Notes: generated by a model from the letters alone, not told the origin. Positions 10,665 through 19,989 are shown, numbered from the stretch's first letter. The stretch is DNA of 64,000 nt from Vibrio ziniensis (GCF_011064285.1 NZ_CP049332.1:1364001-1428000), one strand, 5' to 3'. Program-made: numbers and translations.

Positions 10665-11582
10665 TTATTTATCGATAATGGTCGTCGCTATTTGACGCCG
10701 ATGACCAAACCAATTCTTACCAAATACATTGATGACCAGACCTACAGCAATAACTACAACACCGATGATTTGATACAGACTTAGGCTTTCCCCGAGAAGT
10801 ATCCAAGCACTTAGCAAACCAAATACAGGTACTAGCAGAGAAAGTGGTGCAACCATCGAGGTTTCATAACGGCTGAGTAAGTAACTCCAACCGCCATATC
10901 CTAAAATGGTGGCAAGCAGTGACAAATAAGCGATAGAAAAGACGTTATGCCATTTGATATTGACCAATGATTCAGCAATAAGAGCTGGTCCTTCAATCAC
11001 ATACGATGAGATGAAGAACGAAACCATCGGCACTAATGCACTCCAAACGATAAGGGACATCGTAGGTACTGGGTACGTTTGCATGATGACTTTATTGACG
11101 ATGTTACCTAACGCCCAAAACGCAGCGGCACCGAGAATCAATACTAATGTAAATAGAGTGAGAGACGTTGAATCGTGTCCTTGCGCGGCAGCAAGCAGAT
11201 AGATACCCGCTCCAGCAACAGTAACAGCAATCACGTTGTGAACTCGGATTTTCTCTTTTAGAAGCAAAACACCAAAAGCTAGAGTAATAAATGCTTGTGC
11301 TTGTAATAGCAATGAAGCCAAGCCTGCGGCCATACCCACTTTCAACGCCCAAAAGAGCAACGAAAACTGTAAAAAGTTGATGGTTAAACCGTAAGCCGCC
11401 AACCATTTGATAGGCACTTGTGGATGCTTAATAAAGAAAATGGCAGGGAAAACCACAAAAGCAAAGCGTAAACCAGCTAAAAGCATAGGTGGCATGCCTT
11501 GCAAACCGACTTTTATAACAACGAAATTAACGCCCCATACCAATACGATAGCCAGAGCCAAAAACCTGTCTCGAAACGACAT
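10665..11582 (-). CDS. eamA: EamA-type DMT-superfamily exporter
   Basis: A 305-residue inner-membrane protein with ten predicted hydrophobic helices forming two EamA repeats (about 5-130 and 145-285). It matches enterobacterial EamA throughout, with shared segments such as VVWGxNFVVIKVGL near the N-terminus, GLASLLLQAQAF (about 88-99) and RYETSMVAPLSLLVPVFGL (about 240-258). EamA in E. coli exports O-acetylserine and cysteine. The gene stands alone, convergent with the ribB-like gene. Family and orthology look good; the exact metabolite here is not shown by sequence. Confidence 0.82.
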   Translation of the reverse strand: MSFRDRFLALAIVLVWGVNFVVIKVGLQGMPPMLLAGLRFAFVVFPAIFFIKHPQVPIKWLAAYGLTINFLQFSLLFWALKVGMAAGLASLLLQAQAFITLAFGVLLLKEKIRVHNVIAVTVAGAGIYLLAAAQGHDSTSLTLFTLVLILGAAAFWALGNIVNKVIMQTYPVPTMSLIVWSALVPMVSFFISSYVIEGPALIAESLVNIKWHNVFSIAYLSLLATILGYGGWSYLLSRYETSMVAPLSLLVPVFGLLSAWILLGESLSLYQIIGVVVIAVGLVINVFGKNWFGHRRQIATTIIDK

Positions 11583-11739
11583 CCATAATCCTTACAACAC
11601 AACCTAATGCGTTCCTGATACATCTTATCGATATGCCTTTAGGCCGAATTCAGTACATTTAGGTAAAGAAGTTTAACTGAAGTGAAATAGCAGATTGCCT
11701 CAAAATGTGATCTATGACAAGCCACAATCTGTCGGACAT

Positions 11740-12783
11740 TTATGCCATCATACAAACCCAAGCTGCACCTTCACCACATGGAGCGCTCGATACTTTAGTT
11801 AATGATCCAGAGCTAGCGTCAAGAGAGTAGGCAGACACTTCGTTAGCAAGCTCTCCAGTTACCAGCATATGTTGGTCATCATCAGTGATCATAAAACTGC
11901 GCGGCTGGCGCTCTACTTCTTGATAGCGAAGGTATTGAGGAACAGGACTTTCATCTGCAATTTCAAAGCATGCAATAACACTTAACGTGCGTTCCGAGAC
12001 ATATAGGAAACGACCATTGTGCGTAACATGGATATCCGCAGCCCATACCCGAGCAACATCATTTGCCACTCTTTGTGCAGGTGGTAGTCCTTGTTTTAAA
12101 CCCAATGTGTTTAATGGCAAAACTGACGTTTCAGCGACATAGATTAACGAGCCATTGTCAGCATTAAATTCAAAGGTCGTGATGGTCGCGCTCATTTCAG
12201 TCAGTACATAGAGAACCGAACCACAAGATGAGAAAGTGAAATGGCGAGGGCCAGAATTTTGTGGAAAGTCATAACTGAAGACTGGCATCCCAACAGAAGC
12301 ATCGTTATTTGGTCGAGGATAAACATGTAATTTATCCTGACCAAACGCTGTCGCTACCATCCATTTGTTCTCTGGACTAAAGCGGAACATATGACACGGT
12401 CCGTTGTGTTGAATCGCTGTCGTTTGGTCAGTAAGCTGACCTAAATCATCAAGCGCTGTAATAGACACTCGATGTTGATTAAACGATGCCGCGAGCAGCC
12501 ACTGGTCACTATTATCAGTGCTCAACGTTACGATACTCTCGTTTACCAAGGATTCTCGTACGATAGAGAGATCACCTGTCAACAGATCTATCCCAAACTG
12601 AACAATTCGAAACGGCTCACTACGGACAGCAGCATAGAGGTAATTGTGACAAGGGCTTATCGTCATGGGCATCACCATAAACCCCACCTCAGTTTCGCCC
12701 AGTAAACTAAGCACGCCTTGTTGGAATCTATAACGAGAAATTGTCCCTGATAATGCGTTAGACAAATAAACAAACTGTGTCAT
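11740..12783 (-). CDS. pgl: 6-phosphogluconolactonase, beta-propeller type
   Basis: A 347-residue soluble protein of the lactonase seven-bladed beta-propeller family, similar to E. coli Pgl/YbhE. Shared landmarks are the opening VYLSNALSGTISRY, the GPRHFTFSSCGSVLYVL blade (about 182-198), and RVWAADIHVTHNGRFLYVSERT (near 232-253), which lines the active-site cleft. It should hydrolyse 6-phosphogluconolactone in the pentose phosphate pathway. No neighbouring zwf or gnd is present, so this is a lone gene; a related lactonase role on another sugar lactone cannot be excluded. Confidence 0.78.
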   Translation of the reverse strand: MTQFVYLSNALSGTISRYRFQQGVLSLLGETEVGFMVMPMTISPCHNYLYAAVRSEPFRIVQFGIDLLTGDLSIVRESLVNESIVTLSTDNSDQWLLAASFNQHRVSITALDDLGQLTDQTTAIQHNGPCHMFRFSPENKWMVATAFGQDKLHVYPRPNNDASVGMPVFSYDFPQNSGPRHFTFSSCGSVLYVLTEMSATITTFEFNADNGSLIYVAETSVLPLNTLGLKQGLPPAQRVANDVARVWAADIHVTHNGRFLYVSERTLSVIACFEIADESPVPQYLRYQEVERQPRSFMITDDDQHMLVTGELANEVSAYSLDASSGSLTKVSSAPCGEGAAWVCMMA

Positions 12784-13000
12784 TATTAGCCTTAATTAAG
12801 CGTTAAATAATAATAAGATAAGTTCGAACGACTCGACTAAATTCAGTAGGTCCGCGCGAGCTAACACTATATCTCAGTTGAAACAGCGGGATAAAGTCGA
12901 AATTTGCTGATCTCTTGATCGGCAACATTGTACCAAAGCACTTGTGAGCACAATATAACCGTATGATTTTCTGTATAAACTAATCATTAGGATTAACTCT

Positions 13001-13912
13001 ATGAACCACACTCAAGAACAGTCATGGGTTGAAGTGTTAAGAGGACACTCAAACCAGCACCCCGTTATGGCGGGTGGATTGATTGTGTCTTTGCTCTTAA
13101 TTGCCTTCTTCCTTTTGCACGCATTAACTGGCGAAAGACAGCTCAACGGACAATACGCGCTCGTTGGTGGTGGTATTGCATTTCTGGCGACGGCTGTGGG
13201 CACTCTACCCGCTCTGTTTATTCGTGATATTCCACAAAAACTATCAGACTGCATGCTTGGCTTTGCTGCGGGTATGATGCTTGCGGCTTCTGCTTTTTCG
13301 CTTTTATTACCAGGTATCGAAGCTGGTACAGAATTTTTTGACAGCGGATTTCTTGGCGGCATCATCGTTATTCTCGGCATGATCATTGGCGTGGCATTAA
13401 TGCTAGGTCTTGATGCTTTCACTCCTCACGAGCATCTAGAGACAGGTCCTTGTGGACCTGGACACGACAGATGCAGTCGAGCTTGGCTATTTGTATTTGC
13501 TATTGCACTACATAACTTCCCAGAAGGCATGGCTATCGGTGTAGGTTACGCGCAAGGAGACCTGTCTGTAGGTGTCCCACTAACTTCAGCCATCGCACTA
13601 CAAGATATTCCTGAAGGTTTGGCGGTTGCACTGACACTAAGAGCGGCTGGCTTTAATGCCAAACTGTCCGTGCTAGTTGCAGCTCTAACAGGTATTTTGG
13701 AGCCGATTGGCGCTCTACTTGGCGTAAGTTTGGCGGGTGGTTTGATCATCGCTTATCCAATCGGACTGGGTTTGGCGGGCGGTGCCATGCTGTTTGTTGT
13801 TTCTCATGAAGTCATCCCTGATACTCACAGAAACGGGCATCAAACACTTGCTACCATCGGTTTAATGATTGGTTTTGCCTTGATGATGGTATTGGATACC
13901 ACTCTAGGCTAA
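13001..13912 (+). CDS. ZIP-family divalent metal transporter
   Basis: A 303-residue inner-membrane protein of the ZIP family, bringing zinc or other divalent metals into the cytoplasm. About eight hydrophobic helices are visible. The paired metal-site helices carry HNFPEGMAIGVG (about 168-179) and QDIPEGLAVALTL (about 199-211). A loop before them has His and Cys (TPHEHLETGPCGPGHDRC, about 141-158), a likely cytosolic metal-sensing loop. The second helix has Gln in place of the His found in many ZupT proteins, which may alter selectivity. Closest general likeness is to the GufA-like branch. Confidence 0.85.
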   Translation: MNHTQEQSWVEVLRGHSNQHPVMAGGLIVSLLLIAFFLLHALTGERQLNGQYALVGGGIAFLATAVGTLPALFIRDIPQKLSDCMLGFAAGMMLAASAFSLLLPGIEAGTEFFDSGFLGGIIVILGMIIGVALMLGLDAFTPHEHLETGPCGPGHDRCSRAWLFVFAIALHNFPEGMAIGVGYAQGDLSVGVPLTSAIALQDIPEGLAVALTLRAAGFNAKLSVLVAALTGILEPIGALLGVSLAGGLIIAYPIGLGLAGGAMLFVVSHEVIPDTHRNGHQTLATIGLMIGFALMMVLDTTLG

Positions 13913-13929
13913 GCACCCCACTGCTCAAT

Positions 13930-13952
13930 CACTACCGCCCAAGGCGGTAGTG
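13930..13952. other. Perfect 10-bp hairpin after the ZIP gene
   Basis: CACTACCGCC (13930-13939) pairs with GGCGGTAGTG (13943-13952) over a three-base loop, with no T-run. It lies in the 3' untranslated region of the metal transporter and probably protects the transcript end or acts with the next terminator. Confidence 0.6.
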
Positions 13953-13966
13953 TGGAGATTACAATG

Positions 13967-13997
13967 AAAAAGGAACCGCATCTCCGGTTCCTTTTTT
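13967..13997. terminator. Bidirectional terminator between the ZIP and torD genes
   Basis: A 12-bp stem (13967-13978 with 13985-13996) with loop of six and T-runs on both strands. It ends the plus-strand metal transporter and the minus-strand dms operon. Confidence 0.85.
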
Positions 13998-14010
13998 ATG
14001 TTCACAATCT

Positions 14011-14601
14011 TTAAAGATAAAGTGTTTTTTCCGCCACTTTATATTCAAATTCACTTTGCAACGAATCAAACAAATCTTGAGTAATTTCAGCCAATATCGC
14101 GTAATACTGACTGGCTTCGTTGTTCGCTAGTAGTTCAAGATAACGTTTTCCCCAAGGCATTAAATGCTCGGTAATCAACTCCATACCAGCTTCAGCGTCC
14201 CCTTTCTCCAATAATTGGCTCAAGGCTAACATCATCAAACCAAATTGGTCTTCAGGCTCTTTCATTGCGCTATTTATTTCTAACCCATTATCACGAAGGA
14301 AAGTTCGGTATTGCGCCGTTGACTCGCCAAAGACAATATTATCTTTGTCTAGATAAACTGAACCCCAAGGCGGGCACGGCATTTCCCCTTGTCCTTCGAA
14401 CAGCACCGAAAACTGGTATTCGAGTTCATCCAAGTCCAATTCTGGTAATCGTGAGATTTGCTTGGCTATCTTTTCTTCGTTCGGCCAACTGAGTAGCTCA
14501 GGTAGTAGTTTGAGATTGTCACGAATAGGCTGATTTTCAGCGCGAGGACGAGAATAGAAGTTCTGACCTAACAGTTGAAATACAACAATAAGAGGATTCA
14601 T
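14011..14601 (-). CDS. TorD/DmsD-family redox-enzyme maturation chaperone
   Basis: An all-helical cytoplasmic chaperone of about 196 residues. The family motifs PCPPWGSVYLD (about 73-83) and EPEDQFGLMM (about 113-122) are present. Such proteins bind the Tat signal of molybdoenzymes and hold back export until the cofactor is loaded. The start at 14601 (MNPLIV) is chosen because AAAGG lies eight to nine bases upstream; earlier in-frame starts at 14631 and 14682 have no ribosome-binding site. It follows dmsC by 128 bases and should serve the DmsA-like subunit of the same operon. Confidence 0.82.
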   Translation of the reverse strand: MNPLIVVFQLLGQNFYSRPRAENQPIRDNLKLLPELLSWPNEEKIAKQISRLPELDLDELEYQFSVLFEGQGEMPCPPWGSVYLDKDNIVFGESTAQYRTFLRDNGLEINSAMKEPEDQFGLMMLALSQLLEKGDAEAGMELITEHLMPWGKRYLELLANNEASQYYAILAEITQDLFDSLQSEFEYKVAEKTLYL

Positions 14602-14729
14602 TACATTTGCCTTTTGATTCGAATCAATCATAATCGGGGTCAAACGAAAAGGTGCAGAACAGCTTTCCTGCACCTTATTCATATAACATTTCTAATAAAC
14701 AGCATACGCTATTGAACAGAGTATGACAT

Positions 14730-15515
14730 TTACATACCAATTGCCCAAAGATCATAAAAACCAATACGACCAGCAATTTCTCCCACCACAATCAATACCG
14801 ACGCTAGCGCAGCTAAGCGAGCATTTTGTGCGCCTTTAGCCATAAATGCAGCGGCAATCAACAATACTAGTCCTAGTGCCAATAACGCGTATTTTGCGCC
14901 CCAGAACAGCATGTCTTGTTGATGGAACTGTACGTTCGCTTGAGACAAGAACGAGAAATAACCTGGTGTTAACGCAAAGAGCACAACAGTCGCAACGGCA
15001 GTTAACAGCCAAGCTTTTCCGCCAATATTGTTAGCCGTCATTATCGCGCCACCACATATCACTGCTGTTAATACCATTTGCAGTGAAGTGAACGAGGTGT
15101 TCCATGCGGGGATAGTTTCAAGCTGGTAAACACTCGGAATAAGTATGATAAGAGCAAGACCTGCAATCGCACCCAAATAACCGAAAATATTCACCGTCGC
15201 TTCTGGAATGGTCCTTTTCAAATTGCCGACCACGTAGAGGAAAACTAAACCACCAAACAAACCACAGGTAATGATCTCATTACTCATTGGTGAACGTCCC
15301 ATACCAAACAAAGCATTAATAGCTCGTAGCGGCTGACCTAAGTGAGTTAATGCAGAGATGCCTGCAATAATCACCATCACCAATGAAATCAAAGCGATTT
15401 TGTTTGCTTGATTCTGATTGATCTTCTTCATTGAAGAGCAGATCTGCATCAGGATAAAAGCACCTGCGGAAGCCTGCGCCAATACCGTGAAGAATACTAA
15501 CGGAAGTTCTTTCAT
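14730..15515 (-). CDS. dmsC: DMSO reductase anchor subunit, DmsC family
   Basis: A 261-residue membrane protein with about eight hydrophobic helices. It opens with KELPLVFFTVLAQASAGAFI, the usual start of the DmsC family, and has ALTHLGQPLRAINA near 56-69, a quinol-site region. It anchors the reductase and takes electrons from menaquinol. The gene begins two bases after dmsB. The operon order napF-dmsA-dmsB-dmsC-torD matches other vibrios and enterobacteria. Actual substrate (DMSO, TMAO or another N- or S-oxide) is not settled by sequence. Confidence 0.85.
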   Translation of the reverse strand: MKELPLVFFTVLAQASAGAFILMQICSSMKKINQNQANKIALISLVMVIIAGISALTHLGQPLRAINALFGMGRSPMSNEIITCGLFGGLVFLYVVGNLKRTIPEATVNIFGYLGAIAGLALIILIPSVYQLETIPAWNTSFTSLQMVLTAVICGGAIMTANNIGGKAWLLTAVATVVLFALTPGYFSFLSQANVQFHQQDMLFWGAKYALLALGLVLLIAAAFMAKGAQNARLAALASVLIVVGEIAGRIGFYDLWAIGM

Positions 15516-15517
15516 GA

Positions 15518-16138
15518 TTAGACCTCCTGTGGATTTAAGATTGAACCCGACGTATCACCTGTTGGTCTTGCAAGCGCGTGCGCTTTAACCACTAGGTTTG
15601 GACGAGTCAAATGTGCTTTTGGTAGTGGGGCAATTTCAGCTTGTGTACCGTACTTCGCACGCAGCGTTTCGATTTCATCGAAATCCAACGCTCGTTGCGG
15701 ACACGAAGCGACACAAATTGGCTTTTCACCTTTTGCGACGTATTCATAACAACCGTCACATTTTGCCATCACTTTTTTCTCTTCATCGTACTGCGGAGCA
15801 CCATATGGACAACGCATTTCACAGTAACGGCAACCGATACACACATCTTGATTTACCACTACGAGACCATCTTCAGCACGTTTATGCATCGCACCACTTG
15901 GACAACCTTCAACACACGTTGGGTTATCACAATGGTTACAGCTGATAGACAAGTAGTAGTTAAAAACATCCTGATCGAAGGTGCCGTCTGCATTTTTTAC
16001 CCAAGCACCACCGCCATATTCATAAACACGGCGAAGCTTTGGACCTACATCGAGATGATTGCGGTCTTTGCAGCTCACCTGACATGTTTTACAACCCGTG
16101 CATTTAGACGAGTCGACATAAAAACCATATTGAGTCAT
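15518..16138 (-). CDS. dmsB: DMSO reductase iron-sulfur subunit, DmsB family
   Basis: A 206-residue electron-transfer protein with sixteen cysteines in four cluster motifs: CTGCKTCQVSC (16-26), CNHCDNPTCVEGC near 68-80, CIGCRYCEMRC near 101-111, and CDGCYEYVAKGEKPICVASC near 127-146. These bind four [4Fe-4S] clusters that carry electrons from the membrane anchor to the molybdopterin subunit. There is no signal peptide, as usual; it travels with DmsA through Tat. It sits 17 bases after dmsA. Confidence 0.9.
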   Translation of the reverse strand: MTQYGFYVDSSKCTGCKTCQVSCKDRNHLDVGPKLRRVYEYGGGAWVKNADGTFDQDVFNYYLSISCNHCDNPTCVEGCPSGAMHKRAEDGLVVVNQDVCIGCRYCEMRCPYGAPQYDEEKKVMAKCDGCYEYVAKGEKPICVASCPQRALDFDEIETLRAKYGTQAEIAPLPKAHLTRPNLVVKAHALARPTGDTSGSILNPQEV

Positions 16139-16155
16139 AACTTTATCCTAATTCT

Positions 16156-18579
16156 TTATGCACGTTTAATTTCGACAAGGTTCGAATGCTGAGGGTTACC
16201 CTTCGCCAATGGTGATGGGTGCTGTGTTGTCAACGAGTTGATACATCCACCAATATCGACACCGTTGCGATTAGGCTGATACCAAGCCCCCTGAGGAACT
16301 GCTACCACTCCCGGCATCATACGCTCAGTCACTTTGACTGGCATTTGAACTTGTCCACGGTCGTTAAAGATAATGGTCATGTCGCCATGTTTGAGCCCGC
16401 GTTGACTTGCATCCATCGGGTTCATCCAAACTTCATCAGGCACAGCTTCACGTAGCACCGCCACACTGTGGTAAGTTGAATGAGTACGACGTTTAGTGTG
16501 GAAGCCTGTCATTTGAAGCGGGAACTGTTTCATACGTTCTACATCTCCCAAACCTTCGCGAGTTGGTAGATATTCAGCAACCGCAGGAATACGGTCACCT
16601 TCAGGTAGTTCCCACTCTTTATCCAATGTAGCAAGCTGCTCAGAATAAATTTCAATTTTGCCCGAAGGTGTTGAAAGCTTATTCGCCTCGGGATCTTCTC
16701 TAAACTCTTTCAGAGCAATATGAGATTCAATGTCTGCAAGTTCACGGTCAATAATCCCCATATCATTAGTTTCACTGAACTCAGGCAAATACGGGCGTTT
16801 TTCGCGAATCTTGTTATAGCTATGCTCAATCCATTGATCGAGAGTGCGACCTTCAGTGAATTTTTCTCCAATACCCAACTTATGCGCGATATCAGCAAGG
16901 ACATCGTAGTTTGGACGGTTTTCCCACAAAGGAGTAATCGTCGGCTGCATACGAATCAGGTAATGATAAGGCCCAGTCGCGTAGGAGTTGTTGACTAAGT
17001 CCGCCGCTTCTAACCACGATACATCCGGCAGCAAAATGTCCGCATAACGCGCTGAGCTAGTCATGTGGTGATCCCACACTAGGATAAATTCACACTTAGA
17101 TTCATCAGATAGAATCTCGTGCGTGTGGTTGAGATCAGAGTGTTGGTTCATGGTGACGCCGCTTGAATAGTTCCAGAGGAATTTGACTCCCGTATCCAAA
17201 CGTTCTTTACCTTTTACATAACTGTTTTTTGCTGTCATGTTTTCATGATCAGCGATAGCTTTTGTCCACAAGAAACATGGAATAGAAGTTTTAACTGGGT
17301 TAGGAATCGCTAGACCTGCGACTGGATAACTCGAGCTATAGCCCCAGTTACCGCTGTTAGTACCTTGGCGGCCAAATTGCTTTGTGATTACTGGCAACAT
17401 CATAACAGCACGAGACGCTTGTTCACCGTTCATAGTGCGTTGTAAACCCCAGCCCTGAGAAATCCATGCAGCTTTAGCATTGAAGAGCTCACGTGCTAAC
17501 TGGCGAATTCGTTTCGCAGGAATACCCGTGATAGCCGCGGCCCACTCTGGTGTTTTCTCAGTTTGGTCAGCTCCTAAACCTAAGATATAAGATTTGTAAG
17601 AAGCATTTTTCTCAGCCGAAGCTGGCAGTGTAGATTCATCCCAACCCACAGCGTATTTGTTGATGAACTCGTCATCCGCCATATCTTCTTTGATCAGTGT
17701 ATGACCAATAGCTGCCACTAACGCAGCATCCGTTCCTGGACGAATAGGCAACCATTCTGCGTTCAAACCTACAACTGAATCGGTACGACGAGGGTCGATG
17801 ATAATTACCTTCGCTTGGCTTTCTTCCAGAGCGCGATATATTTCCTGGATTTGACCGCCACCAGACATACGAGTTTCTGCAATGTTTTGACAGAACATCA
17901 CCACCAGATCAGAGTGCTTGATTTGTGCCATGTAGCTGCCTTGTGGCTTACCGTAAACAAACGGTTCTACACGCCCAATCTGCGCTGTTGAATAAGTGTT
18001 GTGTTGCTCTAAATAGCCACCAAGAAGATTCAACAAACGTTTGCAAGCGCTACGTCCGTGCAAGTTTGCTCCTGTTGAACCAGAGCCATATTGGTAATAA
18101 ATGGCTTCGTTACCATAAGTATCGATAGTATGGCGTAGCTTATCGGCGATGATCGTGGTTGCTTCATCCCAACTGATACGTTTGAACTTACCTTCACCAC
18201 GTTTACCAATTCGTTTCATTGGGTATTTCAAGCGGTCAGGATTGTAAGTTTTGTAGCGATTTGAACGACCACGCAGACAAGGGCGAATTTGATGCTCACC
18301 AAATACCGAGTCATCAATACCATCTTCAGTATTAATTCGGACGATTTGATCGTCTTTCACATGAACTTTCAGTGGGCATCGACTACCACAGTTAACTAGG
18401 CAAGCACTCCATTTGATCTTTTCTTCAGCGCTGCTGCTGGAAGAATCTGCGGCTCGAGCCACTGAAGAAAATGGGATGCTTAGTCCAGACGTTAATGCAG
18501 CAGCAGTAGCGGTCGTCGCAGAGGCTTTCATAAAGCCCCTTCGAGACAACTCGCTGTCTAATAAAGTTTTATTTTTCAT
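16156..18579 (-). CDS. dmsA: DMSO reductase-family molybdopterin catalytic subunit, Tat-exported
   Basis: An 807-residue molybdopterin oxidoreductase. The N-terminus has a clear twin-arginine signal (SRRGFMKASA, residues 12-21, ending near SVARA). The [4Fe-4S] motif C-x3-C-x3-C (ACLVNCGSRC) begins near residue 59 and its fourth Cys is in RPCLRGRSNR. The molybdopterin and dinucleotide-binding domains follow, with MNPMDASQRGLKHGD near 715-730 in the C-terminal cofactor domain. It reduces a sulfoxide or N-oxide during anaerobic respiration. Closest likeness is to DmsA/YnfE. Upstream control is by the FNR box at 19161. Confidence 0.9.
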   Translation of the reverse strand: MKNKTLLDSELSRRGFMKASATTATAAALTSGLSIPFSSVARAADSSSSSAEEKIKWSACLVNCGSRCPLKVHVKDDQIVRINTEDGIDDSVFGEHQIRPCLRGRSNRYKTYNPDRLKYPMKRIGKRGEGKFKRISWDEATTIIADKLRHTIDTYGNEAIYYQYGSGSTGANLHGRSACKRLLNLLGGYLEQHNTYSTAQIGRVEPFVYGKPQGSYMAQIKHSDLVVMFCQNIAETRMSGGGQIQEIYRALEESQAKVIIIDPRRTDSVVGLNAEWLPIRPGTDAALVAAIGHTLIKEDMADDEFINKYAVGWDESTLPASAEKNASYKSYILGLGADQTEKTPEWAAAITGIPAKRIRQLARELFNAKAAWISQGWGLQRTMNGEQASRAVMMLPVITKQFGRQGTNSGNWGYSSSYPVAGLAIPNPVKTSIPCFLWTKAIADHENMTAKNSYVKGKERLDTGVKFLWNYSSGVTMNQHSDLNHTHEILSDESKCEFILVWDHHMTSSARYADILLPDVSWLEAADLVNNSYATGPYHYLIRMQPTITPLWENRPNYDVLADIAHKLGIGEKFTEGRTLDQWIEHSYNKIREKRPYLPEFSETNDMGIIDRELADIESHIALKEFREDPEANKLSTPSGKIEIYSEQLATLDKEWELPEGDRIPAVAEYLPTREGLGDVERMKQFPLQMTGFHTKRRTHSTYHSVAVLREAVPDEVWMNPMDASQRGLKHGDMTIIFNDRGQVQMPVKVTERMMPGVVAVPQGAWYQPNRNGVDIGGCINSLTTQHPSPLAKGNPQHSNLVEIKRA

Positions 18580-18617
18580 TGCTCTTTCCCATTTTAGTTA
18601 ACCGGTTACATTTCCAG

Positions 18618-19103
18618 TTAATTTAATATTGATGTTGTTATTGCGTTGACAGGACAATGGTATCGGCACGAATTACAGCCATTACACAGTCCCAGATCTA
18701 TCGCTGGTTTATTATTCTTTTGGACGGTTATTGCGCCAACCGGACAGCCATGCTGACATTCAGCACAGTAAAATGCAGTTTGAGGATTACAGTTCGAGGT
18801 GATTGTGGGACGAAGCTGGCAGTCGCTAACAGAATGAGAAAGCGCAGCGGTTGGACACACCTCATTACACTGATGGCAGTGAGAACAATAGCTCAATTCT
18901 AGATCGAGCTCAGCAAGCTCATTTTTAACGACGATAATACCGTTCGGGCATGCAGATACACATTCACCACACCCCGTACAGGTTTGTATAAATTTTTTTT
19001 CTTCCAACGCAGTTGGAGGACGGGGCACATTCCGAGAAACAGAATCAGACTTGTACGCATGTCGAACAATATTACGAAAGAAGTTACGTTTACCTACATC
19101 CAT
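18618..19103 (-). CDS. napF: NapF-like ferredoxin-type protein
   Basis: A 161-residue cytoplasmic protein with cysteine clusters CTGCGECVSACPNG (about 41-54), CSHCHQCNEVCPTA (about 72-85), CAECQHGCPVGA (about 113-124) and CNGCNSCRYHCPVN (about 140-153). NapF proteins help assemble or insert the iron-sulfur cluster of molybdoenzymes before Tat export. It is the first gene of the dms operon, 38 bases before dmsA, and its promoter holds an FNR box. It is not part of a nap cluster here, so it probably serves DmsA. Confidence 0.82.
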   Translation of the reverse strand: MDVGKRNFFRNIVRHAYKSDSVSRNVPRPPTALEEKKFIQTCTGCGECVSACPNGIIVVKNELAELDLELSYCSHCHQCNEVCPTAALSHSVSDCQLRPTITSNCNPQTAFYCAECQHGCPVGAITVQKNNKPAIDLGLCNGCNSCRYHCPVNAITTSILN

Positions 19104-19160
19104 AACTCGCCCCCACCTACCACTTTGTGGCTATAGTGGAGCATTCCGTTCGATAACGAA

Positions 19161-19174
19161 TTGATGAAAATCAA
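19161..19174. promoter_or_regulatory. FNR box upstream of napF-dmsABC
   Basis: TTGATGAAAATCAA matches the FNR consensus TTGATNNNNATCAA at all ten fixed bases. It lies 58 bases upstream of the napF start, a distance suited to activation without oxygen. Confidence 0.85.
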
Positions 19175-19202
19175 CTCTAGATAAAGAAATGTAAATATTT
19201 GT

Positions 19203-19220
19203 AAATGGATAATTATCATT
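19203..19220 (-). promoter_or_regulatory. Possible Fur box upstream of the FNR site
   Basis: Read on the minus strand, AATGATAATTATCCATTT closely resembles the Vibrio Fur consensus (AATGATAATNATTATCATT) with one gap-like mismatch region. It is about 100 bases upstream of napF. It would join iron status to the iron-sulfur-rich reductase. The match is suggestive only. Confidence 0.4.
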
Positions 19221-19282
19221 CTCAATATAAACTAAAGCATGAGAATAATAAGCCTTCGAAACAATTTAACTTAGAGCTAAAA

Positions 19283-19300
19283 ATTTACATTTGAGTAAAT
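19283..19300 (-). terminator. Weak terminator candidate after the second ribB
   Basis: A six-base stem (ATTTAC/GTAAAT, loop of six) followed on the minus strand by five T lies just beyond the ribB stop. The stem is short and AT-rich, so activity is uncertain. Confidence 0.35.
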
Positions 19301-19307
19301 CCTTACT

Positions 19308-19940
19308 CTATGCAACCAATACTTGTTGAACTTCTGTTTTTAGACGATAGGTAATCAGGTCAGCAATAGTACCGAGTTTGATGTGGTGTTGCTTTGCAAA
19401 AACTTCTAAATCTGATCGACGTGACATTGTTCCATCGACATTGAGTACTTCAATAATTGCGCAGGACGGTGCCAAGCCTGCCAATCTGGCTAAGTCACAT
19501 CCAGCTTCAGTATGACCGGGACGAACTAAAACCCCGCCTTCCCGTGCGACAACAGGAAACACATGCCCCGGTGAGACCAAATCAGTCGGCTTTGAGTTTG
19601 GAAAGACAACAGTCTGAATCGTCACCGCTCTATCATGCACTGAGATTCCCGTTGTCACGCCCTTGGCTGCTTCTATAGACACCGTAAAGTTAGTGCCAAA
19701 TTGTTCGGTATTGTTTTTGACCATTAAAGGAAGCTCTAGTTGCTGAGCCATCTGCTCTGTTATTGTCATGCACAGCAAACCTCTTCCTTCCGTTACCATA
19801 AAGTTGACGATTTCAGGTGTAATTTTGTCGGCGGCGACAATGATATCGCCTTCATTTTCTCTGCCTTCGTCATCCATTAGGATCACCATTTTCCCTAAAC
19901 GGATATCCTCGATGATCTCTTCAATTGAACTCAGTTTCAT
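19308..19940 (-). CDS. ribB: 3,4-dihydroxy-2-butanone-4-phosphate synthase, single domain (second copy)
   Basis: A 210-residue DHBP synthase without any GTP cyclohydrolase domain. Key motifs are intact: [10 protein letters not shown] (24-33), GRGLLCMTI (52-60), [11 protein letters not shown] near 80 and [12 protein letters not shown] near 138. It makes the four-carbon riboflavin precursor from ribulose 5-phosphate. It lies 49 bases after ydfG at the end of the pyrimidine-degradation gene row. RutA uses FMN and RutF is a flavin reductase, so this copy may raise flavin supply when the rut genes are on. It shares most of its length with the N-terminal half of the gene at 9502 but is not a recent exact duplicate. 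Confidence 0.9.
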   Translation of the reverse strand: MKLSSIEEIIEDIRLGKMVILMDDEGRENEGDIIVAADKITPEIVNFMVTEGRGLLCMTITEQMAQQLELPLMVKNNTEQFGTNFTVSIEAAKGVTTGISVHDRAVTIQTVVFPNSKPTDLVSPGHVFPVVAREGGVLVRPGHTEAGCDLARLAGLAPSCAIIEVLNVDGTMSRRSDLEVFAKQHHIKLGTIADLITYRLKTEVQQVLVA

Positions 19941-19989
19941 TTTTAATTCCTTTTAAAAATACGCTGGTTTGATTCGGTGTCGGTAGAAA

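Noticed and set aside
13943..13954. GGCGGTAGTGTG resembles the ops element for RfaH-controlled polysaccharide operons
   Set aside because: It is one arm of a perfect hairpin after the ZIP gene and no polysaccharide operon follows; the next gene is convergent torD.
15641..16192. Open reading frame of 183 codons on the plus strand opposite dmsB
   Set aside because: It lies wholly antisense to a clear iron-sulfur gene, has low-complexity Thr/Phe-rich composition and no family likeness.
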